Assembly (NCBI GenBank): GCA_963704405.1
Contig: OY969903.1
Location: forward strand, 4,092,001 to 4,156,000
Direction of reading: 5' to 3'
DNA: 64,000 nt
Source of the DNA: MFD01213-c1 sp963704405
GTDB taxonomy: Bacteria; Planctomycetota; Phycisphaerae; Tepidisphaerales; Tepidisphaeraceae
The notes under the pieces: model-generated
Databases searched by the model: none
Seen by the model: the letters and a program-made list of their open reading frames with translations, nothing else
Told to the model about the DNA's origin: nothing
Translations under genes and position numbers: made by a program
Shown: piece after piece, positions 1-8,064 of the stretch
Numbering within the stretch: the first letter of the stretch is position 1
How the letters are laid out: each line of letters opens with the position of its first letter

Positions 1-548
1 ACCAGCCGGTTCTCGCTGCTGTTCCAATCCGCCATCGCGGTGGTGTGGTGATAGGTCAGATAGGTGTGGTAACCGGCCTCGCCGTCTTTCAATATCCAGT
101 GCCAGGTCACATCCAGCGGCTCGGTCGCGGTTGCAGCGTGTTCGGCAGAGATATCGACAAAATTACTGCCGGTGCGAAAGCTGTATGTCTCATTGGAGCC
201 CAGGTAAATATTCGGCGATCCCTCGAGATCCGAATAGATCCCCTTGGTCCCGACCATCTGCTGGCCGTCAAAAGTGATCGATGTGATTTTCCCTGCGGAA
301 CTGCCCGTTTTATAAACCTGGAACTGAATCGCGTTGTTGTTGACCAGGTAATATGAGCCTGTGCCATTGGTCAGCGTTTGGACTGTCGGGGTCGCACAGA
401 CCGCGTTCACCACGCTCAGGCTCACGGCCGCTGCCAGAAGCGCACGGCAGCGGCGATGCCGAATCAAATGAATTGCTCGGTCATTTGTGGATAAGGTGAA
501 ACGGGAAAAGGCGAGACGGTCCAATCCGGATACTCGTCGCTTCTGCAT
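1..548 (-). CDS. Secreted rhamnogalacturonan-lyase-like protein (PL4-type), partial
   Basis: The gene runs off the left edge; about 182 N-terminal codons are present. The ATG at 548 follows a GGAGGA ribosome site at good spacing. A hydrophobic stretch at residues 35-50 ending in VCA looks like a signal peptide cleaved near residue 52, with an unusually long charged n-region. The mature part contains the pattern of family 4 polysaccharide lyases: a VNNNAIQFQVYK strand, GKITSITFDGQQM, and later a YHTYLTYHHTT strand. Such enzymes cleave rhamnogalacturonan backbones by beta-elimination outside the cytoplasm. The catalytic part lies outside the window, so the assignment rests on the N-terminal beta-sandwich pattern only. 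Another secreted sugar-binding beta-sandwich protein is the main alternative. Confidence 0.55.
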   Translation of the reverse strand, partial: MQKRRVSGLDRLAFSRFTLSTNDRAIHLIRHRRCRALLAAAVSLSVVNAVCATPTVQTLTNGTGSYYLVNNNAIQFQVYKTGSSAGKITSITFDGQQMVGTKGIYSDLEGSPNIYLGSNETYSFRTGSNFVDISAEHAATATEPLDVTWHWILKDGEAGYHTYLTYHHTTAMADWNSSENRL

Positions 549-978
549 CGATTCCTCCGCGCATGCCCGTGGTGTCGTATACCCCCAGAGCTTCCCAGTG
601 CAGTGACGTCGCTTCCTTCAGTCTGAACAGCAGGCCGTGTGTTATAAAGGTAGGCCCGCCGACCGAGTTTAGTTCGTGTTGAAGGTCAATCCTGCCGCAA
701 GGTATTCTGACCGATAGCAAAATACAGTATGGCCCGCATACCGGGAAAGTGCAATCCTTTTCTTGACCATTTATAGGTTAAAAGTGACGGCTGCCAGCCG
801 ATATCGGCATCTGCAACGTCACTGCTCCTCATCCGGGGAAGTTACTGCTCATTTCCCCACCGTCGATCCAAATCTTCACACGCGTGGGCTGACCGCTAAT
901 AAATACCCCAGACCACCCAGGCGCATCCGGCGGACTCTGCTTGTATGATGCGCTGATGGTATGGATTCAGGGAGATGA
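549..978. other. Intergenic region between divergent genes
   Basis: This 430-base stretch separates the leftward lyase from the rightward methyltransferase and should hold both promoters. The short open frames in it lack ribosome sites and recognisable protein sequence. I see no RNA gene, strong terminator or repeat. Confidence 0.5.
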
Positions 979-1659
979 GTGCCCCCAGTGATCGTCGCAA
1001 ATCTCGCGAATTTCAACATCCTGCCGCTTCATGACTTGCCTGCCCTGGTGGTCGGTGCAATTGTCGCCGCCTACTGGGTGCGTGTGCTGCAGATGGCATA
1101 CAAGATGCGACGCAAGACCGGTCGCGCCGCCAACCTGATTCCGACAGAACCACTGGGCCGCATTCTTCGGCTGGTCTGGCAACCGGTCGTCTGGATTTGG
1201 ATCGCCCATCCCATAGCGACCGCCTTTCTCATCCGTGTGCCGGTGGTGATGCGTCCCTTATATTCCGTTCCAGTGCTCCAATGGATCGCCGCGCTCATCG
1301 CCGCGCAGGCCTTTATTGCGACCCGCATCTGCTGGAAGCGCATGGGAAAATCCTGGCGAATGGGAATCGATCCTTCAGAAAGAACGTCGCTGGTCATTAC
1401 CGGCCCCTACGCATTTGTGCGGCATCCGATATACGCGCTTTCCAGCATCCTGATGATCGCTACGGTATTGGCTGTGCCGACGGTGTTGATGATGTTCATC
1501 GCGGTGGTTCATCTCGCGCTGCTTCAATGGGAAGCGCGCCGGGAAGAGCGGCATCTGTCGAGCATCCACGGGCCGCAGTACGATCGATACCGCGCTACCG
1601 TCGGCAGGTTTTTCCCGCGGTCGGTGCATGGATACACCGCTGCCAATTCAGCCTCCTGA
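979..1659 (+). CDS. Isoprenylcysteine carboxyl methyltransferase-like membrane protein
   Basis: A 226-residue protein with about five hydrophobic segments and the C-terminal signature of the ICMT/PEMT-like methyltransferases: GPYAFVRHP at 142-150, then a membrane segment, then an acidic and basic EARREERHL motif at 185-193 followed by YDRYRATVGRFFP. In the family this region binds S-adenosylmethionine at the membrane. Substrates in bacteria are usually unknown lipids or small molecules. The GTG at 979 was chosen because GGGAGA lies just upstream; an overlapping ATG at 975 is in another frame. Five bases separate its stop from the next gene, an HxxxD acyltransferase, so the two are probably co-transcribed and may modify the same lipid-like product (inference). 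Confidence 0.65.
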   Translation: MPPVIVANLANFNILPLHDLPALVVGAIVAAYWVRVLQMAYKMRRKTGRAANLIPTEPLGRILRLVWQPVVWIWIAHPIATAFLIRVPVVMRPLYSVPVLQWIAALIAAQAFIATRICWKRMGKSWRMGIDPSERTSLVITGPYAFVRHPIYALSSILMIATVLAVPTVLMMFIAVVHLALLQWEARREERHLSSIHGPQYDRYRATVGRFFPRSVHGYTAANSAS

Positions 1660-1664
1660 TCGCC

Positions 1665-2987
1665 ATGGCCAGTTCACCGATCAATATTTTCCAGAAGCTG
1701 ATGCGGAAGTGGGAAGCCGTCCATCCGTACAATGCGGCCCAGGCGATGAAGGTCGCCGTGATTCCAGATCCCAATGCCATCCAGGGAAGCTGGCGAGAAA
1801 CAATCGTCGCGACAGGTCTGGGGCAGGTGCGCGTGGATGGGAACCAATATCGATTCGAGTCATTGAACGGCCATCTCGACGCCTGCACCGTCGCCTTCCC
1901 GGCGGCAACGTTGTGCGACCACATTTCCGCGGAGCTTAACCGCCCGTTCCTCGACCCCGGCGAGCCCCCCTTCAGGCCGTTCATGATCGCTGAAGGCGAG
2001 CATTTTTATATGGGGGTCATCTATCAGCACTGGCTCGCTGACAGCGCATCGATCCGCATCCTTCTCCACGAATGGTTTGTCCGCCTCTACGATCCGGCAG
2101 CGGCCAGCGCGCGTCCTTTAAGGCTTCCAACGGACGGCTATTGGAGCACCATTGGCCCCCACCGCGGCGGGTGGGAAGTGAGCCAAAGCACGCTTGGCAT
2201 GATCCGACGCCACACGCGCCTGCAACGCGCCCAGAAAATCTCCAGCGACGTCCTCACCGACCACCAAACCCGATTCGCTCTCTTCCCCGCGCCGGACGGG
2301 CTTATCACCTATCTCCGAACCTATGCCCAGGCCAACGGCGTCAAAATCAATGACATCTTTCTCGCCGCTCTGGCCGAAGCCTGTGCCCGGCACGTCCCGT
2401 TGCAGCGCCGGCCAAGCCGCAGTGATGTGGCTGTCGGATCGATCGTGGATTTGCGCCCCTTCTGCCCTGCCGATCTTTCGAACACATTTGGCGTGTTCCT
2501 GGGCTTCACCAATGTTGTCTGTCATCAGGAAGAGCTTAAGGATTTCGATCGACTGCTTCGTATTGTTTCCAATCAGACGAAGCTGCAAAAATCCACCGGG
2601 GTGGCTCCGTCCAGCCTGATCTGGATGGGGGCGGCGATGTTGATTGGCCGGCTCTCCAAACCGGAAGAGTTGTATCATTTCTATCGCAAGGAACTTCCGC
2701 TTGCCGGTGGGATTTCCAACGTCGACCTGACAAAGACCTGGATCGCCCAATATCATCCAGCCCCCCTGCTCGAATACATCCGGGTATCTCCGAGCGGTCC
2801 GATGACGCCGCTGGTTATTACCACGACAACGCTTGGCGAAAAGTTTCATGTTGGCCTGACGCACCGCGTCGGCTTGATTCCGCCGGAGCGCGCTTCCGCG
2901 GTAGCCAATACGTTCCTCCAGCGGTTGCAGTCCCTCAAGTGTGAGGCGCCAGCACATGCACAGGCGATTGCGGTGAAGGCCCCCTGA
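1665..2987 (+). CDS. Condensation-domain-like (HxxxD) acyltransferase
   Basis: A 440-residue protein with the layout of the condensation/alcohol-acetyltransferase superfamily. The catalytic HxxxD motif is seen as HWLAD at residues 122-126, and the second half has the conserved GSIVDLRPF and NTFGVFLGFTN segments. These enzymes transfer acyl groups from CoA or carrier proteins onto hydroxyl or amine acceptors. The frame is open far upstream, but the ATG at 1665 fits because the methyltransferase stops at 1659. No carrier protein or synthetase module is nearby, so this is a free-standing acyltransferase rather than part of an NRPS. The substrate is unknown; the tight pairing with a membrane methyltransferase suggests lipid modification. 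Confidence 0.65.
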   Translation: MASSPINIFQKLMRKWEAVHPYNAAQAMKVAVIPDPNAIQGSWRETIVATGLGQVRVDGNQYRFESLNGHLDACTVAFPAATLCDHISAELNRPFLDPGEPPFRPFMIAEGEHFYMGVIYQHWLADSASIRILLHEWFVRLYDPAAASARPLRLPTDGYWSTIGPHRGGWEVSQSTLGMIRRHTRLQRAQKISSDVLTDHQTRFALFPAPDGLITYLRTYAQANGVKINDIFLAALAEACARHVPLQRRPSRSDVAVGSIVDLRPFCPADLSNTFGVFLGFTNVVCHQEELKDFDRLLRIVSNQTKLQKSTGVAPSSLIWMGAAMLIGRLSKPEELYHFYRKELPLAGGISNVDLTKTWIAQYHPAPLLEYIRVSPSGPMTPLVITTTTLGEKFHVGLTHRVGLIPPERASAVANTFLQRLQSLKCEAPAHAQAIAVKAP

Positions 2988-3069
2988 TATCTGATTCCCT
3001 TACGCGATCTACTTGACACATCACAGAAAACGTGAAACCTTCCCCTTTTCCACTAAATAAAGGAGCCCC

Positions 3070-3582
3070 ATGGCCAAGCAGTATTCCTCTCCGCCTCCGA
3101 TGACGATCGATCCCGCAAAGAAGTACACGGCGACGATCGAAACGACCGAGGGAACCATCACCGCCGAACTATATCCCAAGGATGCGCCGCAGCACGTCAA
3201 CAGCTTTGTGTTCCTTTCCAAGGAAGGTTTTTACGAGGGTGTGATTTTCCACCGTGTTATTCCTGGATTCATGATTCAGGGCGGCGATCCGACGGGCACG
3301 GGGACAGGCGGGCCGGGATATAAAGTGAAGGCGGAATTTAACAGCCGCAAGCATACGCGTGGCGTGCTGTCCGCCGCCCGCAGTAGCGATCCGAATTCCG
3401 CGGGCTCACAGTTCTTCGTCATGCACGATGAAGCACCCCACCTGAACGGCCAATATTCGGCGTTTGGCGCAGTCACCAGCGGGATTGAAGTGGTCGATAA
3501 GATTGTGAATGCGCCCAAAGACCGGAATGACCGGCCTAAGAACCCGGCATCGATTAAGAAAATTACGATTCAGGAAAGCTGA
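3070..3582 (+). CDS. Peptidyl-prolyl cis-trans isomerase, cyclophilin type
   Basis: A 170-residue single-domain cyclophilin that speeds cis-trans isomerisation of X-Pro bonds. Family hallmarks are the FHRVIPGFMIQGGDPTGTGTGG block near residues 58-79, with the catalytic Arg in FHR, and the SQFFV-type block around residue 116. No signal peptide is visible, so it is likely cytoplasmic. The ATG at 3070 follows AAAGGAG. A TTGACA hexamer at 3013-3018 could be a -35 box, but no clear -10 lies 16-18 bases downstream. A large hairpin follows the gene. Confidence 0.93.
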   Translation: MAKQYSSPPPMTIDPAKKYTATIETTEGTITAELYPKDAPQHVNSFVFLSKEGFYEGVIFHRVIPGFMIQGGDPTGTGTGGPGYKVKAEFNSRKHTRGVLSAARSSDPNSAGSQFFVMHDEAPHLNGQYSAFGAVTSGIEVVDKIVNAPKDRNDRPKNPASIKKITIQES

Positions 3583-3602
3583 ATATAAAAAACTGGATCG
3601 CC

Positions 3603-3663
3603 GATTGCGCCGATTTCGCAGATGAAGACAAAAGCACTTTCTTCATTTGCGAAATCGCGCAAT
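3603..3663. terminator. Long inverted repeat between convergent genes, likely bidirectional terminator
   Basis: The arms at 3603-3627 and 3641-3663 are complementary over about 23 bases with one mismatch and one bulged base, and enclose a 13-base loop. The hairpin sits exactly between the convergent cyclophilin and lptB genes, where a shared terminator is expected. The T-run beyond it is weak, so processing or Rho-assisted stopping is possible. Confidence 0.6.
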
Positions 3664-3712
3664 GGGCCGTTTTATCTCCCGGCGTTCTCGTGCATCGGTC
3701 TGACTCTCCTTC

Positions 3713-4456
3713 TCAAGCTGCATCGAACTCATCTCCGCGGAACGTGTGGCCGAGGTAGGCGGCTCGAACTTCCGGATCGTTGATGATCTCGCGAGGCGTG
3801 CCTTCCTTCTTTACAACTCCATCGATAATGATCAGGGCGCGGTCGCATACTTTCAGCGTCTGCGCGACGTTGTGATCCGTGATTAAAACGCTTTTGCCGA
3901 ATTCATCCCGCAGACGGACAATCTCGCGCTGCAAATCCTCGACGGCGACGGGGTCCACGCCACTGAAGGGTTCGTCCAGCAGGATCAGCTTGGGCTGGGT
4001 TACGAGAGCGCGGGCGATCTCGAGTTTGCGCCGCTCGCCGCCGCTGAGGGTTTCGGCGCGCTGTTTTTTGGTTTTGGTCAGGCCGTATTGTTCGAGGAGT
4101 TGCGAGGCGCGGCGATTGCGCTCGGCGCGGGAGATGCTCAGGGTTTCGAGGATCGCCATCAGGTTTTGCCAGACGGTGAGCCGGCGAAAGTCGCTGCGTT
4201 CCTGTGGCAGGTAACCGATGCCTAGCCGGGCGCGTTTGTACATGGGGAGGTGGGTGATGTCGGTTGCATCAAATGCGACAGCGCCGCTGTCGGGCACAAC
4301 CATTCCCAGGATCATGCGAAATGTTGTTGTCTTGCCGGCGCCGTTGCGGCCGAGAAGACCGACAATTTCGTGCTGGCCGAGGACAAAGCTGACTTCATTG
4401 ACCACCGTGCGCCCGCTGTAACTCTTGACCAATTTGGTGGTTTCCAACAGGTTCAT
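3713..4456 (-). CDS. lptB: LPS export ABC transporter ATP-binding protein LptB
   Basis: A 247-residue ABC ATPase. It has Walker A GRNGAGKTT (36-44), a Q-loop in GYLPQE, the signature LSGGERRK, Walker B LILLDEP and a switch His in the ITDHN motif. The sequence around DITHLPMYKRARLGIGYLPQ is typical of LptB, which powers extraction of lipopolysaccharide from the inner membrane with LptFG. The ATG at 4456 is preferred over an upstream in-frame start because GAGGAA precedes it. LptFG and LptC are not in the window. Together with kdsB it indicates an LPS-type outer membrane. A branched-chain amino-acid LivF/LivG-type ATPase is the main alternative but fits the motifs less well. Confidence 0.85.
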   Translation of the reverse strand: MNLLETTKLVKSYSGRTVVNEVSFVLGQHEIVGLLGRNGAGKTTTFRMILGMVVPDSGAVAFDATDITHLPMYKRARLGIGYLPQERSDFRRLTVWQNLMAILETLSISRAERNRRASQLLEQYGLTKTKKQRAETLSGGERRKLEIARALVTQPKLILLDEPFSGVDPVAVEDLQREIVRLRDEFGKSVLITDHNVAQTLKVCDRALIIIDGVVKKEGTPREIINDPEVRAAYLGHTFRGDEFDAA

Positions 4457-4533
4457 CTTCAGGTTTCCTCGGGGGGACTTTGCTCCGTCCGCCGAAGTCT
4501 GTCCACCGGCCAATGAAAATCAAGGAGACGCAT

Positions 4534-4908
4534 TGTGGATAAGTTGTGGATGAATTCGCCGTGCTCCGAAAAGCCGGTCATTTTCGGTTATCTGGGTGTA
4601 TCAAGGGGGTCAACGGATCAATCCGAATATCCTCACTACTCTTACAAGCTTTACATACCGCTAACATGTAAAAAGCGGATGGAACTAGGCTTGGATCGCG
4701 TTTTACATGGACTCATACAAATTTTACGCTGCACCATTTATATTTTTGCACGAGGGGTAGGAACGCGATTTTGGAACCTCTGAGTCAAATTGCCGCCGTC
4801 CAGGTGAGTTGTGGATAACCCTGTCGAACTGCGGCAACTTTTCCCTCTTGACACGAGGCGGGAATTATTTTGTATCCGTAATAGCCGACGGTTATCCTTT
4901 TATTCACA
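4534..4908. other. Cluster of DnaA-box-like sites (possible origin or DnaA-regulated region)
   Basis: TGTGGATAA, the complement of the consensus TTATCCACA, occurs at 4534-4542 and 4810-4818. TGTGGATGA at 4545-4553 differs at one base, and TTATTCACA at 4900-4908 fits TTATNCACA. They flank an AT-rich stretch. Origins usually have clustered boxes next to an unwinding element, so this is a candidate only; no dnaA, dnaN or parAB gene is in the window. Confidence 0.3.
4848..4876 (+). promoter_or_regulatory. Candidate promoter of the cold-shock gene
   Basis: A perfect TTGACA lies at 4848-4853, and 17 bases on is a poor -10 match (TGTATC, 4871-4876). Transcription from here would give an untranslated leader of about 150 bases, as is common for cspA-type genes. 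The weak -10 keeps confidence low. Confidence 0.3.
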
Positions 4909-5029
4909 ATTCCGTTCCCTGGCACGGGGACGCATTCCGACGGGGAGGGCCCGGCGGAATCGAAGGTGCCGCGTCTTTTTCGGGCGGATTTTTTTCTCCC
5001 CCCGACACGTCTTGAAAGGAGTGGCTGAC

Positions 5030-5251
5030 ATGGCCACTGGTAAGGTCAAGTGGTTCAATGACCAAAAGGGATTTGGGTTCATTTCTTCTGATGATGGAGC
5101 GAAGGACGTATTCGTTCATCACACCGTCATCGAAGGACAAGGATTCAAAACCCTGCAGGACGGAGAAACCGTTGAGTACGAAGCGGAAGACGGCCCCAAA
5201 GGACTGAAGGCCACACGCGTCAAACGAATGACCGAGGTGCCAGCACACTAA
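5030..5251 (+). CDS. Cold-shock protein, CspA family
   Basis: A 73-residue single cold-shock domain. It shows the RNP1 motif KGFGFI near residues 15-20 and the RNP2 motif VFVHH near 31-35, starts with the typical GKVKWFND and ends with an acidic and basic tail. These small cytoplasmic proteins bind single-stranded RNA and DNA and melt secondary structure. AAAGGAG lies about 11 bases before the ATG at 5030. A long leader with a TTGACA box and a strong downstream terminator make it a single-gene unit. Confidence 0.95.
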   Translation: MATGKVKWFNDQKGFGFISSDDGAKDVFVHHTVIEGQGFKTLQDGETVEYEAEDGPKGLKATRVKRMTEVPAH

Positions 5252-5277
5252 ATTCTGATTGCATCAAAAAACTTCCG

Positions 5278-5304
5278 ACACCCGCGATGAGCGGGTGTTT
5301 TTTT
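5278..5304 (+). terminator. Rho-independent terminator of the cold-shock gene
   Basis: A perfect 8-bp stem (ACACCCGC and GCGGGTGT) with a 5-base loop is followed by a run of seven or more T, about 25 bases after the stop codon. Confidence 0.9.
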
Positions 5305-5344
5305 GTTGGGCGGGGGAGGTTTCAACCACCGATGCACGCCGGTG

Positions 5345-6198
5345 CTACTTAAGTTCGCCGGCGGCTTCCCAGTCGGATATTTCCAGGCGCTGATTCCAGT
5401 GGCGAAGTTTGGCGAGCGCGGCGGTGAGTGCGAGGGTGGGGCCTTCGGCTTCGGCCAGATCTGTTTCGCATTTGAATGTCACGTAACCTTCGAAGCCTAC
5501 GCCACGAAGGCGCTTGATGAAATTTTCTACCTGCACATCGCCTTTGCCCAAGGGGGAACAGGTTGTAGTGGCGCCGAACTTTGCGTCGCGCACCTGTGCA
5601 TATTGGATTCGCATATTTAGCGTGGGGACGCTGACTGATGGCTTTTCACCGATGGTGGCCGCATTAAAGACGTCCCAGCAGGCGGCGATCATCGGATGGC
5701 CGGCGGCGTCGAGGATTCGCCAGATATCCCTGGCGGATCGGAAGGAAAAGGCATTTTCTATTACGAGCAAAATCCGGGAGGCCGCGAGGGATCGAGAGGC
5801 ATAGTCGCCTAAAGGCAGCAGCCACTGCGCGAGTTCGGCGCCAACCAAATCATGATTTTGGCCGGGCATGATCCGAGTGTCTGGAATTTTTACAATGGGG
5901 GAACCCATCGCGGCGGCGATGTCGATCAGGCGCTTTACTTCCGTGGAGCGCTGGGTGTTTGAATCCCCCGCCGCCGAATAGGCGGTGGAGCTTCCAATGC
6001 AGCAGATTGCGATTCCGGCATCTTCAAAGGTGCGGCGGATTTTGGCGGGATCGGTCAGGAAGATATTCGCGGCTGTCGAGAGCGATTCATCCGCCGGGCG
6101 CAGAGCTCAACGCCGTCGTAGCCGAGTTCCTTCGCCTTTTCGGCAAGCGTGTGAAAATCCCATCGTGGAAAAGCGGCTGAACTGAACGCGAATTTCAT
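5345..6198 (-). CDS. Sugar phosphate isomerase/epimerase (xylose isomerase-like TIM barrel), frameshifted
   Basis: Read across one frameshift this encodes about 284 residues of the xylose-isomerase-like TIM-barrel family. It starts MKFAFSSAAFPRWDFHTLAE with ELGYDGVEL, and later has a GSPIVKIPDTR strand and the metal-site-like strand end GYVTFKCETDL. Such proteins isomerise or epimerise sugars and sugar acids in the cytoplasm. The frame breaks near 6096-6098, where the minus strand reads GCCCGG; one extra C restores GVELCAPADESLS and an uninterrupted protein. Missing-base sequence error is likelier than true decay because the rest is intact. It follows kdsB and pyrG on the same strand, so it may share their transcript. 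Substrate unknown. Confidence 0.75.
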
Positions 6199-6234
6199 GG
6201 GGGCATCATAAGTCGACGTTGCGCGTCGACAAAC

Positions 6235-7983
6235 TCATACTCCGACGCCCACCCGCTTTTCTCGCCGGAGAGAGTATTCGACGGCGGCCTGGACCAAACC
6301 CATGAACATGGGTTGCGGACGCAAGGGGCGGCTCGTCAGTTCGGGGTGTGCCTGCGTGCCGATGAAATAGGGATGGACATCCTGCGACAATTCGAGAATC
6401 TGCATGATCGGCTGCGTGGGATGCTTTCCGCTGAAGACCATCCCATGTTCTTCGAGGATGCCGACGTACTTGGGGTCCACTTCGTAGCGATGGCGGAAGC
6501 GCAGGCGAATGCTTGTTGCATTGTTAAACAGTCGGCTGGCGAGGGTGCCGGCTTTCAGGTCCACATCTTTGCCACCGAGCCGCATGTTGCCGCCGAGGCC
6601 CTCAATCATTTTCTGTTCGGGAAGGATATCGATCACGGCATTTTTACAGTTCTTGTCAAACTCGCTGCTATGGGCGTCGCGGATGCCGCAGACATTCCGG
6701 GCATATTCGATGACGGCCATCTGGAAACCGAGGCACAGGCCGAGATAGGGGATTTTGTTTTCGCGGGCGTAGCGGATGCATTCGATCTTGCCTTCGGTGC
6801 CTCGCACTCCGAATCCGCCGGGGACAATGATGCCGTCCACGTCGCCGAGGCGTTTGACGACGGTGGATGGATCGATCGCGGTGGTGTCAAGCCATTTGAA
6901 GTTGACGTTGACGCCCAGATGCACGCCGCAATGTTCGCCGGCCTTGATGATACTGGCGTAGGCGTCGCGGACGAGCGTGTATTTTCCGGTGACGGCGAGC
7001 GTGACATCTTTTTTCGCCTTGCCGATGCGATCGACAAACCATCGCCAATTCATTCGCGCCTGGTCTTCATGGCGCTGGTTGACGCGGTCGTGGAGATCGA
7101 GCAGGGTCAGGACTTCCCGATCGATACCGGCTTCACGCAGGGCTTCGGGGATGGTGTAGATGCTTTCGACATCGTGCATGGTAACGACGCGCTTCATGGG
7201 CACATTGGTGTACATCGAGATTTTCTCGCGCACCTTTTCCTTTACCGGATTGCCGGCGCGGCAGGCGATGATGTGCGGCATGATTCCCACTTCCATCAGC
7301 CGCTTGATGCCGAGCTGTGCCGCTTTTGATTTCTGTTCCCCCAGCGCCCCCGGTTCCAGCACATAGGTTAGCGCGACGAAGGTGACGGCGTTTTCACCTT
7401 CTTCATAAGCAAGCTGGCGACATGCTTCGAGATAGACCGTGTTTTCCAGGTCACCGACGGTGCCGCCGACTTCGACAAAGATGACATCGGCGTTTGACTT
7501 GGCGGCCAGTTCCCGCAGCTTCAATTTCACTTCACCGGTGACGTGCGGAATGTATTGAACATCGCGGCCGAGATAGCTGCCTTCGCGTTCTTTCTTGAGG
7601 ACGGAGGACATGATCTGGCCGTTGGTCGTGAAATTGGCGGCGGACAGGTCCTGATCCAGCAGGCGTTCATAAGTTCCCAGGTCCATATCCGTTTCCATGC
7701 CATCGTCGAGCACGAAAACTTCACCGTGGCGATAGGGATTGAGCGTCCCGCTGTCGATATTGCAATACCCTTCCATCTTGATGGGGGCGACCTTCAGCCC
7801 TTTGTCCTGAAGCAGCTTGGCCATCGAACTGGAAAAGATTCCCTTACCGAGCCCGCTCATGACGGTGCCGACAATGATCACGTACTTGTGATACCCCTTG
7901 CGATAGCCGGAGGGCATGGGAGTATAAAACTCCGTTTCTTCGGTCGTCTGCCCAATTTTTGCCAGAAGTTCTTCGTTGCTCAT
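6235..7983 (-). CDS. pyrG: CTP synthase (glutamine-dependent), divergent form
   Basis: A 582-residue two-domain enzyme that makes CTP from UTP, ATP and glutamine. The N-terminal synthase domain has a P-loop-like GLGKGIFSS (44-52), the ETDMDLGTYER Mg site (97-107) and FVEVGGTVGDLE (169-180). The C-terminal glutaminase domain has PGGFG, the nucleophile Cys in GLCLG, and HPE. The ATG at 7983 with GAGG upstream is chosen over an earlier in-frame start. Several nucleotide-contact segments differ from the usual enzyme: GTVMSG for GGVVSS, KMEGYCNIDSGTLNP for the KLDPYLNVDPGTMSP type, and EQKSKAAQ in place of the KTKPTQ loop. It lies 81 bases downstream of kdsB, whose enzyme uses CTP. Confidence 0.88.
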   Translation of the reverse strand: MSNEELLAKIGQTTEETEFYTPMPSGYRKGYHKYVIIVGTVMSGLGKGIFSSSMAKLLQDKGLKVAPIKMEGYCNIDSGTLNPYRHGEVFVLDDGMETDMDLGTYERLLDQDLSAANFTTNGQIMSSVLKKEREGSYLGRDVQYIPHVTGEVKLKLRELAAKSNADVIFVEVGGTVGDLENTVYLEACRQLAYEEGENAVTFVALTYVLEPGALGEQKSKAAQLGIKRLMEVGIMPHIIACRAGNPVKEKVREKISMYTNVPMKRVVTMHDVESIYTIPEALREAGIDREVLTLLDLHDRVNQRHEDQARMNWRWFVDRIGKAKKDVTLAVTGKYTLVRDAYASIIKAGEHCGVHLGVNVNFKWLDTTAIDPSTVVKRLGDVDGIIVPGGFGVRGTEGKIECIRYARENKIPYLGLCLGFQMAVIEYARNVCGIRDAHSSEFDKNCKNAVIDILPEQKMIEGLGGNMRLGGKDVDLKAGTLASRLFNNATSIRLRFRHRYEVDPKYVGILEEHGMVFSGKHPTQPIMQILELSQDVHPYFIGTQAHPELTSRPLRPQPMFMGLVQAAVEYSLRREKRVGVGV

Positions 7984-8064
7984 TGAATCCTCATATTGGG
8001 AAGACCGCAGCATGCCATGGGCAGGGAAACATCGCCTGCCGACGCCGGTTGCTTTACTTTTGAT

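Larger units (their letters stand above)
4457..5029. other. Long intergenic region with cold-shock leader and DnaA-box-like sites
   Basis: The 573 bases between divergent lptB and the cold-shock gene hold no convincing gene. The middle part (about 4600-4760) is clearly AT-richer than the surroundings. It contains two perfect TGTGGATAA sites, one near match and one TTATTCACA site, annotated separately. The right part (from about 4850) is probably the promoter and long untranslated leader of the cold-shock gene. Confidence 0.6.

Noticed and set aside
763..948. Small plus-strand open frame in the first intergenic region
   Set aside because: No ribosome site and an Arg/His/Pro-rich composition without family; treated as noise.
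2118..2957. Open frame of 279 residues on the minus strand
   Set aside because: Antisense to the HxxxD acyltransferase, which has a recognisable catalytic motif.
3013..3041. Promoter of the cyclophilin gene
   Set aside because: A TTGACA hexamer is present but no acceptable -10 box lies 16-18 bases downstream.
6313..7329. Long open frame of 338 residues on the plus strand
   Set aside because: It lies entirely opposite pyrG and its sequence is a low-information mirror of that coding strand, without recognised motifs or ribosome site.
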